This document shows positions 13,287 through 26,590 of a DNA stretch of 64,000 bases, in pieces (position 1 is the stretch's first letter; every line of letters begins with the position of its first letter). The DNA is taken from positions 10,441,677-10,505,676 of the forward strand of contig CM119266.1 of the NCBI GenBank assembly GCA_051294375.1, in the 5' to 3' direction. The position numbers and the translations under genes were made by a program. A model generated the notes under the pieces. It saw nothing but the letters and a program-made list of their open reading frames with translations. It did no database searches and was not told the origin of the DNA. Origin of the DNA: Paraspadella gotoi (Eukaryota; Chaetognatha).

Positions 13287-14557
13287 AACTTAAAATCTCT
13301 CTCTCTCTCTCACTCTCTCTCTCTTCTCTCTCTTCTCATCTCTCTCTCTCTCTCTCTCTCCATCCTCTCTCTCTCCTCTCTCCTCCTCCTTTGGGTGAGA
13401 TAAACCGAATCACCTCAAAGGACATTTCTGGGTTTTCCTCAAAATCGTCTCACGATACGTCTCAATGTCGTCGTCTTTGTCGTGTCGTCCTTTTTTTGCG
13501 TCGTCGTCTTTGTCGCTGTTTGTTCCAATGTCGTCTGTGTCGTGTCATCGTCGTCGTCATCCGTCGTTGTTTTGTTCTCATCGTATCTTCGTCATTGTCG
13601 TGCTACTGCCTTCTTTCCTTGAACATCCTCCAGCTTGATAAATGAGGTGTTAAACTATTTCTTGTCAGCAATTTTTGTCTATTCTATACTTTTGTCATTA
13701 GTCCGTGGTTGTCATCGTATTCTCTTATGTTGACATTGCTTCAGCCTTTATCCTCGTATTCGTCGTCGTTTTTATCGTCTTCATGGTCGTCGTCGTCTTT
13801 CATACGTCGTCCAGCGCGTCGTCGTCCTCATTCGTCGTTTGAAAGAGGACTTCTTTGTTGGAAACCGGAGTCACTGCCGCCTCTGTCTGACGCAAGCGAG
13901 GACCGCTTCAAAGCGCCAGAGAAAATGGAAGGCGGTTTGAAGAGGAAGGAGGGAGGAGGGGAGGGGAGAAGGAGAGGGAAGGAGAAGGAGAAGGAGAGGG
14001 GAAGGAGAGGAAAGGAGAGGGGGAGGGAGGAGAAAAGTAAATGGGGAGGGAGGCGAGGAGAAGGAGAGGGGAGGGAGGAGGAGAAGGAGAGGGGATGGGA
14101 GGAGGAGAAGGAGAGGGGAGATCGGGGGAATGGAGGAAAGGGGACGTCGAATAGAAGGTAGAAGGTGGAAGGTGAAGGTGGCGGGGAAGGGAAGGGGGAA
14201 TGAATGGAAAAAAGGGGAAGAAAAAGGAAAAGAAATGACTGGATGGAATCGGTAAGGGTTGGTACAGGGTTGGGTAGAGGGTAGAGAATAGAACGAAGAC
14301 TGAAGAGTTGTTAAGGGTGGGGAGCTAATCCGTGGCGGCAAAGAAGAAACTGGATGTAAAGGATTCCCTTCTTTCTCGTGAATTTCTCAAAAAACGACAA
14401 AGACATCCACGAAAGAACTCACAAACCAAGGAGCTGCCTCATATTCACGGTTGACAGCTCATCCAGCCACATTAGCTGGGCGCCACAACGACGGACATTA
14501 GCATCCGGATTTCGCAAACCCAACGAGCAGGCATCTTCGGAATCCGTGAGGTCGAGT

Positions 14558-14612
<55 letters not shown>

Positions 14613-14638
14613 AGAGAAAGAGAGAGAGAGAGAGAGAG

Positions 14639-14670
<32 letters not shown>

Positions 14671-14674
14671 CGAG

Positions 14675-14759
<85 letters not shown>

Positions 14760-15962
14760 AAAGAGAGAGAGAGAGAGAGAGAAAGAGAAAGAGAGAGAGA
14801 GAGAGAGTGTGTTTCGCCTACGAAACCATCTCCGTGTCTCGTTTCACGCTTCGACAAGTTTCCCCAATTAAACTTTCCATATTATTTGCATTTGTATGGC
14901 AAAACAGCCAAAAACTTTTTTGACGCGAAAGAATTGTTTCATTCACATTCTAAATGGAAAATGTTTTTTGTACTTTATTTATTTATTATTCTGAACATTC
15001 AGCAGAATTTAACAACCGGCCGGCGCGGAGACTGCAAGCGAATTATATTTGATAAAATCAGCGGAACGGGCCGAGTGCGTGGATTTTGAAACAAAAACAA
15101 AAACGAACTGACGAATAGATATCGAGTGTGAATTGATAAATTAGTTTAAAAAGCCCAATATTTTACTCACAGTGGTTGATTGATTCCGGGCGAGTTGAAA
15201 CGGGACCTGTGTTACCTCTTGTCATTAAAATCACCAATAATTAATTTTAATTGTCCCTATCATTATCGACGACGTTGCGGTTTTGGGTCAATTTGCGTAA
15301 AAGAAAGATCACAATGAAATCCCTACTCGAGCGATACAATTTGGATCGAAACTTGGGAGGACCGAATAAAAAGCGAGAAAACGGCTCGGCGTGGCCCCCG
15401 TTTTGCGTGAAAAAAAAGGGGAAAAAAAAAAAGCGAATGGCAAAGAGAGGCAAGGAATGGCAAAGAAGTCAGAGATGCGGTGGCGGGGTTAACATTCGAC
15501 GCTCAATCGAACCCTATCGAACGTTTAAGGATGAGCGAAGAGGGAGTGGAGTGGAATAACACGGAACATTTAATCCGAGCGGGGCCTTTAGGCACTAAGC
15601 TAGGCTTTTAAAAGCGAACTTATATAAATAACTCAGATATTGAATTCCGGTAATAACGACTAAAACTTATGTAAAAGGTAAACAGTTTGAAAGAGAGATG
15701 AGAGAAGAGAAGAGAGAAGAGATATATTTCTTCGCTCATTCTTTTTCTCCTCTCTCCTCTCGTCTATTTATCTAATGTCTAGAAAATTATCTTTTTCATT
15801 ATATATACTATCATATACTTTTCTATTTCATCTTTTCTTTTTCAGGGAAAGGTCACTTCTCGATCTCCCCTTAGTCAGACCGTTGACGTCTTCGGTCTTC
15901 ACTCTCCAGTCCGAGGGGTGACCGTTTGAAAAAAGCCAACGTTCTGCACCCAATCATTACTG

Positions 15963-16005
<43 letters not shown>

Positions 16006-16012
16006 ACTCTCT

Positions 16013-16047
<35 letters not shown>

Positions 16048-16711
16048 CCGTTGTTCGCTAACTCAAAAGTTACCCCAAATGGTTTTCTCCCGCCCGGCCA
16101 TTATACTTTCCCTTTTACATCCATTAACGACATTTTCCTTTTTTTCTAAAAAAAACTCACTTCTACGATCAACATACACGGTAACATAACATAACATAAC
16201 ATAACAATAACATAACATACATTAACATAACATACATAACATGAACATAAACCATAACATAACATCAACAGTAAGGTTCCCTCATATATTTGATTATGTA
16301 TCATGGTATCATGTTATCACGTCTCATGTAACTAATTATTTTAGCTATTTTTGCTTTTTAGAGTTTGTTTTAATTTTTCATTTAGTTAATGAATAGAGAT
16401 TTTTATTGGCACAGCGCGTATATTAAATAGTAAATAAATATGATATTTAAACAAATATCGAACCCGACGAGATTCGGCCAGTTTTCCTTGGCAAAGTTTC
16501 CGACATTCCCCAACTCAGTGGGTCACCATCTCCCGGTCTCAGTTTCCACTTTCCAATAAAACGTCGGAGGGATCAGAGGAGGGGGGGGTAAATGGTGAGG
16601 AAAAGGAGAAGGGAGTTTCTTCCTTCCTTATTCTCCTCGCGCATGTCTCAAATTGAAATTCAGAGTCACGTGACGCGTCTCGCCTCATTGCGCGCTTATC
16701 GTTGAAGACGC

Positions 16712-16752
<41 letters not shown>

Positions 16753-17171
16753 GAGAGAGGAGAGGAGAGAGAGAGAGAGAGACAGTGTGGGCGCGCACGA
16801 TCCGGAGAAAGAGCGCATGCATCGCCTAGATGGGCGTGGTGCGCGTGCGCGAGGGAGATGAGGCGCGAAATGTTTGCAAAACGACTTGAGAAGGGTGAGA
16901 GAATAGAGAATGGAAACGACAGAGAAGAGAGAAAGAAGAAAGAAAGAAAAGAAAGAAAGAAAGAAGAAAGTAAAGAAAGAAAGAAAGAAAAGAAGAAAAG
17001 GAAGATTGAAAAAATCAGAAAGAAAACAGAAAAATACAATTGAAAGTTTGGTATTTTGAACAACAAAAGAAATCCCTGGGCCTTTCTCTCTTACTCCTCT
17101 CCTCTCTCTCTCGTCTCTCTCTCTCTCTCTCTCCTCTCCTGCACTTTCTGGTCTCATCTCCTCTCTCTCTC

Positions 17172-17203
<32 letters not shown>

Positions 17204-17915
17204 GGCATACGCCGCACTTCGGACATTTCCACATTTGCATCTAGAGTTTCTCAGTAGACGCACACAGCGCTGCAGCTGGGACCCTGAATGCTTTCGAGAA
17301 AGAAATACAATTTTTCAGTTTAAGAAAAAAAAAATGAGAGCGAAGGAAGACAGATTAAAAAAAGCTGAACTAAAAAGTAGGAAGAATACTATTTACTAAA
17401 TAAGCCTAAAAAGCCTAGAAAGTTGGAGAAAAGGTGATGCCGATACAAGTGAGACATGAGAAGATGATAATATTAATATAGAGAAATCAAAAATATGAGA
17501 GCGAAGAGAGTTAAAGTTATAATTATCCTTTTCTTTTAACGTTTGACGTTTGACGAGAGGCGATCCATGGCACCTGTCGAAGATAGGTGGCGATAGGATC
17601 GAAAACAGATGTCAAAGTTCAAACGAAATCCCTAACAATGTAGAAATAAAGTATCGGAATATCCTTACAGTTCTGAACTGTTTACGATGTTTGGAATGCA
17701 AATTATTTCTCATCAATCATACATTCGATTAATTCTTGGAGACTAAGCAATTTTAAATCTATAATGTAATTTTTGATCGATGTGCTCAATTGGATATTAT
17801 AACAGCATTTTATCTTATTATAATACCTAATTTTATGCACAAAGTTCGGATTTAATAATTGGATATTTTCCCAGGTTGACACCGTTTCTCTCTCTCTCTC
17901 TCTTTCTCTCTCTCT

Positions 17916-18128
17916 NNNNNNNNNNNNNNNNNNNNNNNNNNNNNNNNNNNNNNNNNNNNNNNNNNNNNNNNNNNNNNNNNNNNNNNNNNNNNNNNNNNNN
18001 NNNNNNNNNNNNNNNNNNNNNNNNNNNNNNNNNNNNNNNNNNNNNNNNNNNNNNNNNNNNNNNNNNNNNNNNNNNNNNNNNNNNNNNNNNNNNNNNNNNN
18101 NNNNNNNNNNNNNNNNNNNNNNNNNNNN
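17916..18128. other. Assembly gap (213 N) inside a CT/GA tract
   Basis: The gap has CT on the left and GA on the right. Copy A at 4,589-4,908 shows what belongs here: a CT run, about 120 bases of unique DNA, then a GA run. Confidence 0.95.
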
Positions 18129-18161
<33 letters not shown>

Positions 18162-19643
18162 GAGACAGCTAGAAAGAAAGAGAGAGGGAGAAAAATAGCG
18201 AGAGACAGAGTGAAATAAAGTGTCTTTCCTTTTTTTTTTACGTTTCTTTTTTTCCTAATTCCTACTTTCCTGTTGTCGTTCTTGTGTCCTTTCCTTTATC
18301 TTTGTCTATTTTTTCGTTTATTTCTTCCTTTCATTGTTTTTTTTTCTTTCTTTCTTTCAATCTTTCATTAATCCATTCTTTTCTTCCCATCTCTCCGTCT
18401 TTCTTCTCCCTCATTCTTTCATTCTTCCCTAATTCCATCCCTCGTTCCAAACGAAATGATTCATCGCCGCCGAAGTCTCTAATGAATTTTTTTTTTCCCG
18501 TCGGCGTCGAAGCCAAATTGTTGGTCAAAGAGGAAAAAGAGAGAAAGAAAGAAAGAAATAAAATGAAAAAAAAAATTCATATAAAAAATTATAAAATCCT
18601 TTTTTTTTTTAAAAGGAACAATTGCTAGCGAAAACGAGGAAGAGGACAAAGACGACGACCGTCTCGAGTTTTCAAAGAATTTAAAAAATAAAAAAGAATA
18701 TTTCATTTATAACTAAATTAGGTTACCTCTCCGGGACCTGTCCTTGTCAAGGTTTTATATAAATGGCGGACCATGGCTGAATACAATTATACATACTGTG
18801 AAAATCACATCATTTATCCTTGTAAATCATTAAGACTTAGGGTAATGGTTGTATAATGAATGAACAATTTTTATATCGGTTGTACCAATTTCATATAATA
18901 TTAGACCAGTCAAAAACGACAGTTCCGATGAAGCTTGTTGTTTGTGAACATTAATCACCCGACAATGATCTCAATCACTGTACTAATTGCAGCAACTTGA
19001 CAATGAAGCCGACGTCACGGCCGGAAGGAAATCGCCGCGTCAACTCGAATCGGCGGCGTCAAAACGAGCGCTGCGACGTTCTTCGTCGCAGCTGCCGCCG
19101 CGGCTGCTGTTGTTTTAGACGTTGTTATCGTTGTTGAACCTTTCATTCATCATTATTTATTTTCATTTCGTTATAAATATATAAAAACAAACCTTGGGAA
19201 ATTTCAATTAGTGCTTACCGTCGAAAAAGCGCCAAATTTGGTTCCGCCTGAGATTTGGGACCAGAACCTTAGGTTTGCCGACCTTGCTCCGTGCCCGCAG
19301 ACCCGGGGAGCAAATAGCTCTGCGCCGCGGACCCGGGGAGAGAGAGATCTGCGGGCGCGACAATAAGTATTCTAGATTATTCTTGCTGATCTCGCATCAA
19401 CGGCAGAATTCCTTCCATGCAATCTTGCCAACGTCACCAAAGAGACTCTTATGCAACGCTGGCAATTTCGACGAGGCAGGGACATAAGGAAACGGGGAGG
19501 GAAGACAATAATAACAACAACAACAACAACGGTCGAGGAGGATATATTGATCGTTTCTTTGTTGGTTTACCCGGATGTAGTGTGTGTGTGTGTGTGTGTA
19601 TGTGTGTAGTGGGTGTTAGTATGTTAGTAGTGCTGGTTTTGTG

Positions 19644-19691
<48 letters not shown>

Positions 19692-19704
19692 AGAGAGAGA
19701 GAGA

Positions 19705-19736
<32 letters not shown>

Positions 19737-19942
19737 GAGAGAATATACGGAACATATGGCGCAATGGATCGAGGCGACAAATAATAAGGAGATCAGTATA
19801 GACTGAGGGGTGAATGGATTGGACGGTTGGACGGATGGAATGGATGGGGCGGCAATGTGTCGGAAGCGAGACCTGGTGGTCAAAGGAATTAAAAACGAGA
19901 CGCAAAAAAAAAAAATGACAGCACGGAGCGATACAATAGAGA

Positions 19943-20028
<86 letters not shown>

Positions 20029-20101
20029 TATCTCAATCGGCTTTTTTTTCCGAGGAGCAAGCAACTAGGCGCGAGAGATTAAGGAAAGCAGCTTGGCAAG
20101 A

Positions 20102-20171
<70 letters not shown>

Positions 20172-20317
20172 AGAGAGAGAGAGAGAGAATGAGAGAAGAG
20201 AGAGAGAGAGGAATTCTGTGTCGTATTTTTGGCAAACGGTTGGCGACTAGTTTTGGCTCGAGGCTTCCGCTTCGGCGACGACGTCGGGAATCCCAAAACC
20301 CGGGACGAGCAAAAGAC

Positions 20318-20349
<32 letters not shown>

Positions 20350-21160
20350 TGGAATATCATAAGGGTCAGACGACACCGAATTAAACACCTTCGACCGCAA
20401 CGTTTGAAGGTTGAGAATAAAAAGAGAAATTGTTGCGAATGGCCATTAAAAAAAACGATGTCCGATTAATAATAAAATCGGAAAAGAGAGCTTGTTAAAA
20501 ATCTATAAAAAAAAATATCTGCAATCATTAATCTTTATCCTTTGCCTTCGGCGAAATCGTTTTAATTTTTCTAAACTTTTGTATTCAGGTTGTCAAGAGA
20601 TTCGATTGGTGGGATGAAGTTTGAAGGAGGAAACGCTAACAATAAAAGCCAAAAGCTGACAGGAGTTGAAGTGAGATTAAATGTTTCTCTGATGAAAAGA
20701 TTCAACCACAGTTTCGAAAATTTAGACACGGTTTGAGAAACAGCTTGATGTTAATTCTTAATCTTAACTATGTAACTGCAGTATTGGTGCGTCGGTTACA
20801 CGATGTACCCACACATTACCCACACCATTACCCACGGTCCGTTAGTCGTTACGCCACAGCCACCGTATTGACCAGCGACCACCGCCCACGCCTAGGGATG
20901 TCGACGACGCTTAACTCAAGTCCGCCCTCGCTCCGAAGTCGCCGACTCCGTATCGATCTTTTCTCGGAGAATTAATTGTCCAACGTCGATGGTTTGTGCT
21001 TCGTCCCGAAGTCCGTTCGTCCTTTCGTCCCTCTGTTTGTCCGTGACTCAACTGGAGACGCATTTGTTTTTGTTTTTTTTTGTTTTTTTTTCTTTTTCGG
21101 AACGTCGAAGGTTTTAACCTACTTCTAGACTCGATTCTACGCGGGTCCAATCGATCGAAT

Positions 21161-21272
<112 letters not shown>

Positions 21273-21718
21273 GAGAAAGAGAAAATCGTTAAGCGACGTG
21301 ATATAACGTGACAGAATGAACGTCGGACTCTTCAGTCTTCATAAAGTATGTCTGTTTGGCGGCAAAATAATTAGTTATAAAAATGGCATTACTATTAACC
21401 TCTTTGTGAATCTTATTTTTAGTTAAAATAATGGATTGTAACATGGGAACAGAATGGTTTTAAATTTAGATTTTGTATTTAAATATTTTTCTGGAGAGCA
21501 AAAACCAACGAAGTTCCACTCTTTCATCTGTACCCTTGGATGAATAAACGGTTCTTCTTGCCTTCACTAGCCCATGTGCAATCGAGTTGCAGCAACGAAT
21601 CTTCAAATCTTTGACGTCCGAGGATAAGAGCGCAATGGAAGCGTACAATGACAAATATGCCTTTCCTTTGGCCTTCTAAGATTAAACCTATACCCGGAGG
21701 AATTTCTCTTTCTTTCAT

Positions 21719-21860
<142 letters not shown>

Positions 21861-22695
21861 AAGGCCAACGACTCAAAACAGAAATGCAAAAACGCTATGC
21901 CCGTCCCTTCCTCTCATCCCGCTCTCGCCCCCTCGTCCCTTTAACTCCCAATAAAAACAAACGAAATTCCAATTTATATTTTTTTCCTCTTTTCTCGCCT
22001 TTTTTTTTTGTTGTGTGCGATTTTCCTTTTTTTTCCCGTGTGGACGAAAAAGTTTCTCGAGTCTCTATCGAACCGAGAAACTCGTGTTTTGTGGTCATTC
22101 CCAGGCGGGCATCGAAAAACCGCAAAACCAATAAAGCGCCACTAAACTATTTTTTTTTTCATATTTCCGAGAGAAAAAGTGTGATTTTCTTAAGTCGCAG
22201 CGAGCGACTTTCTAAGAGATGTTTTTCTTATTTTTTTTTATTTCAAAAGTTAAACGAAAAAGAAGACATCATTCTTGAAAAAAATAACTACACCTAACCT
22301 TTAAAATCAAATTAAAATACTATTCTAAGAATTGGGATGGCCTTTGTTTATAACTAGCCACATAGTTTGTTTAATTTTTTTTAAAACGTTTTTTTTTCTT
22401 TATTATTTTTTCTTAAACTTTTTATAAACGGAAAAATAATTCTGACACTTTGTTTCACATGTGCACCGGACCTTCAAGTCGGATCAATCGTTGGGAAAAA
22501 CATAAACAAAAGAAAAGAAAAAAACCAATAAAAGAAAAAGATTTAAAGAAAGTGATCCAAGTGTTTTGGATGTTTAAAAAACGACAAAAACTATTCTTTT
22601 TGCAGAATATAAGAAACAAAAATCTCCCATAACTTTCTCTATTTGTTTTATAAAACGTTCCCCCTGCTGACTGAAATGGCTGGAGCTTACACTTT

Positions 22696-22729
<34 letters not shown>

Positions 22730-22943
22730 NNNNNNNNNNNNNNNNNNNNNNNNNNNNNNNNNNNNNNNNNNNNNNNNNNNNNNNNNNNNNNNNNNNNNNN
22801 NNNNNNNNNNNNNNNNNNNNNNNNNNNNNNNNNNNNNNNNNNNNNNNNNNNNNNNNNNNNNNNNNNNNNNNNNNNNNNNNNNNNNNNNNNNNNNNNNNNN
22901 NNNNNNNNNNNNNNNNNNNNNNNNNNNNNNNNNNNNNNNNNNN
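22730..22943. other. Assembly gap (214 N)
   Basis: The gap follows a CT run. Copy A at about 9,800-10,010 gives the expected content. Confidence 0.95.
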
Positions 22944-23102
22944 CGGGGCGCAGGGTGCGCCCCTGCTCGGCAGCGGCCGCGGCTGAGGCGCACGGTCGGC
23001 TACGGGCAAAGCTCAAAACTCCGCAGCCCAGCTCGGTACAAGTACATTCAGCCTTTGCATTCGAACGAAATGAGAGAAAAAAAAAGGAATGCGCTCAAGG
23101 AT

Positions 23103-23196
<94 letters not shown>

Positions 23197-24740
23197 TTAA
23201 TGTTTAGATTACAGGGAAATGTTCAATGTTATCTCTCTCTCTCTCTCAATCATAAAATCAAGGTTAAAATGCCGTTGTGTTACTCTCTCGCCAACGCACT
23301 CAGCTCACAGATGCTCGTAAACTCACAAACACACTTTAATGTCGTTAAATGTACTGACGTATATTAGCTCAAGTCCCGAGAATTAATAGTCACACAATTT
23401 TCTCCTCTCTTTCCCTAAGTTGAATTTTTAAAAAAAAATTTTCCAAGTTTTGCCAATAACTATTTATTGCTTATCATTATAGTTGCGTAAATCGGCAAGT
23501 TAATGGGCTTGAATACCAATTTAAATCGAATTAAAAAACTCGAACCAACTCTTTCTCATTTTAAAACTCTTTCTATGAGACTTTTTAAGTTTTTTTTGTT
23601 TGAAAAAAAAAGTCTTACAATTTTTTTTTCTGCCAAAAGCGATCGTTAAAATTTTTCCCCCTTGAAAATATTTGAAGGGCGTTGAAAAAAAATAAATAAA
23701 TAAAAAAGAAGAAAGGGACGTGCCAAAAAGCAGATGACTAAGTCGAGAGGTAATAGCCGTCGGAATACTCTGTAGGATATAAGCAACTTCGAAGAGCGAT
23801 AATGTAAAAGTCACCCTCGGCTTTAAGGGCGGAGCAAGCGGACCTTGGACTGCCAACACCCCAGGCTTCTAAGGGCGAGGTTGGGAGAGTCAAAACCGGC
23901 AACCAAATCTGGGACAATTGAAAGAAATGTTCGGTTTTCTTTCACAGAACAAATGATAAAACAAACAGTAAATAATAGTAATAATGATAATAATAATAAT
24001 AATAATAATAATAATATTCATTTAATAAAAATTCATAGAACAATAACGTAAAACCTAATTTCTCTTTTTAAATTTTTCTCGCTTCGAATCGATCAAATGT
24101 TTCGGCCTTCTTTTTTCTCCCGATTCTTTTTTTTTTTTTCATCTCGCCTCGAAAGAGACGCCATCCATGAAAGAGGCACGCAGCAGCCTTTCTTTTTTTT
24201 TTCTTTGAACTTACCTTCAGAGGATAAAACCGGAAGCGTCGGTCACATCCTGACCCGATTTTTCCTTCGTAGACTTTTTTTTGTTGTTGTTCTTGTAAAA
24301 ATCGCCAGTCGTCGACGAGAAAAAAAAGATATGTGTGTCTTTTGTTTGTTTGTTGGTTTGTTTGTTTGTTTGTTTGTTTTTCGTCGTCGTTTCAGATTAA
24401 CGCAATTTTTTTTGTTTTCGTTTTGTTTTTTGTTTTTTGTTTTTTTTTCTCAAAAAAATAGTAATAGTAATAAGAATTAAAAAAAACTTAATCCACAAAA
24501 AAAAAGAAAGAAAGAATTTCGTTTCACATTTTTTTTTTTTGATTTGGCAACGGGGTAGGTTTTCTTTTTCTTTTTTTTTTTCTTCTTCTCTCTTTTGTCC
24601 GCCAGCGGGAGGTTGTTGTTGTTGTTGTTTTTATTTTTATGTCTTTGTCTTTTTATGTCGTCGTCTTTGTTCCTTGTCTTCGTCCTCTTCGTCGTTTATG
24701 TCGTCGTCGTCGTCGTCGTATTTCCGGTCCGCAGACTCGA

Positions 24741-25125
24741 AGGATATGGTGAGGAGTCGCCCTTGGGAGCGGAGGAAGCGAAGGCGCAGAGGGAGGTTCA
24801 CATGTCGTCGTCGTCGTCGTCAGGGCGATCCGCGCGGAACGGGCGACGGTTGCGGGGGCGGGTTGGCGGGCGGCGCCGGAACAGGCGTCGCGAAGGGTAG
24901 GATCGGGGCGAGGGCGGCGGCGGCGGCGTCGGCGGCGGCTGCGGGAGAAGGAGGTGAGGCGTCGCCCCGGCGACGCGGGAGCGGGCGGGCGGGAGTCGAG
25001 GCGGGCGAGGCGGGCGAGGTAGAACGAAGTGGGCGTGGCCGGCGGAGGCGGAGGCGGAAGCGAAGAACCCGTGGAGGAAAAGACAACGCGTTCTTCTTCG
25101 TCATCGTCGCCGTCGACGTCATCAT
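24741..25125. other. GC-rich island, possible coding exon
   Basis: This is strongly GC-rich, directly after a GTC-repeat stretch ending in a TTCCGGTCCGCAG acceptor-like sequence. Both strands stay open for over 100 codons and give Arg/Ala/Pro-rich low-complexity translations, so neither strand nor frame can be chosen. The first 30 codons of one plus frame, with GYGEESPLGAEEAKAQ, look most protein-like. It could equally be a CpG-rich promoter region. Confidence 0.25.
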
Positions 25126-25172
25126 CCATCGGAAAAGTTTTGAAGAATCACTGTGCGAGAAAAGGGAGAGAG

Positions 25173-25275
25173 ATTGATTTATTGATTGATTGATTGGCGA
25201 AGCAAGTAAGCAAGGTTAATTGATTTTATTCGTAGAAATAAACACTGGTTATTGAATTGATTGATTGATTGATTG
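25173..25275. repeat. (TTGA)n tetranucleotide repeats
   Basis: Two clusters of ATTG/TTGA repeats lie 60 bases apart, followed by a 118-N gap (25,333-25,450) and CT runs to 25,562. Confidence 0.9.
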
Positions 25276-25472
25276 AATAAGAAATATAGAAATTCCGAAA
25301 TAATGTGTGAGAAAACATTACAGATTAGGTTGNNNNNNNNNNNNNNNNNNNNNNNNNNNNNNNNNNNNNNNNNNNNNNNNNNNNNNNNNNNNNNNNNNNN
25401 NNNNNNNNNNNNNNNNNNNNNNNNNNNNNNNNNNNNNNNNNNNNNNNNNNGTAATGAATCTCTCTCTCTTCC

Positions 25473-25546
<74 letters not shown>

Positions 25547-25599
25547 CTCTCTCTCCTCTCTCCCTTCCTAGACATCGCACTTTTCATTACTGTTAGCTG

Positions 25600-26555
25600 A
25601 TGATTCATTTTCCCCGACGACAAAAAAAAAAAAAAAAATTACAAATAAGAGAGGAACCGCGAAAAAAACACAACCACCGGAGAAAAAGTAAAACACGAAT
25701 GGGAAAATGGCAAGAAGAAGAAGAAGCAGAGATTAGGAAGGTAATAAGAAGAAGAAAGAAGAAGAAGTGACGTTATTGTAAAATAAAAAAAAAACTATGA
25801 AGAGGAACTCGAGTTCCTCATGTTACAAGGAGACTTCATTAGCGTCGATGGAGAAGAGAGAGAGAGAGATGAGAGAAGGAGAGAAAAGAGGAGAAGAGAG
25901 GAAAGAGAGAGAGATCTGCCCAGGATCAAGCCAAGGAAGCTCGTTTTCGCCATAAGTTTATGGGTTCTAAGTTGTTTTTTTTATGTATATATTAAAAGAC
26001 TAGTAAATGCAATATTTATTATTCTTATCACGAATCAATGTTTAGAGTGAGTAATTTTTTTATATTTTGTTCGTCCTGCCACGATAGTTTTTCAAATTAT
26101 AATTTATAATTATAAATAATAACTGGCAATTGGAAATTGGGTAATTTTTATTATTATTTACAATGACAAAAATGGCGTAGAATGCAAAAAAGTTGGGATT
26201 TGCTAATCGTCGCGTTGCGCAACTCGGGACGAGAATGCGGAGAATTTTGAGTCTCGACTCCGCTCCAGATTGAAACGACAACAACAACGACGACGATGAT
26301 AACGAAAGAACAACAACGACCATCTTTTTTTTTTCTTTTTTTTGTCTCTTCTCTTCTCCGTCTCTCTTCATCATCTCCTTCGCTTCTCTCTTCTCATTCT
26401 CTCTTTNNNNNNNNNNNNNNNNNNNNNNNNNNNNNNNNNNNNNNNNNNNNNNNNNNNNNNNNNNNNNNNNNNNNNNNNNNNNNNNNNNNNNNNNNNNNNN
26501 NNNNNNNNNNNNNNNNNNNNNNNNNNNNNNNNNNNNNNNNNNNNNNNNNNNNNNN

Positions 26556-26590
<35 letters not shown>

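Noticed and set aside
25173-25275. CRISPR-like array
   Set aside because: Only tetranucleotide repeats with no spacers; the organism is a eukaryote.
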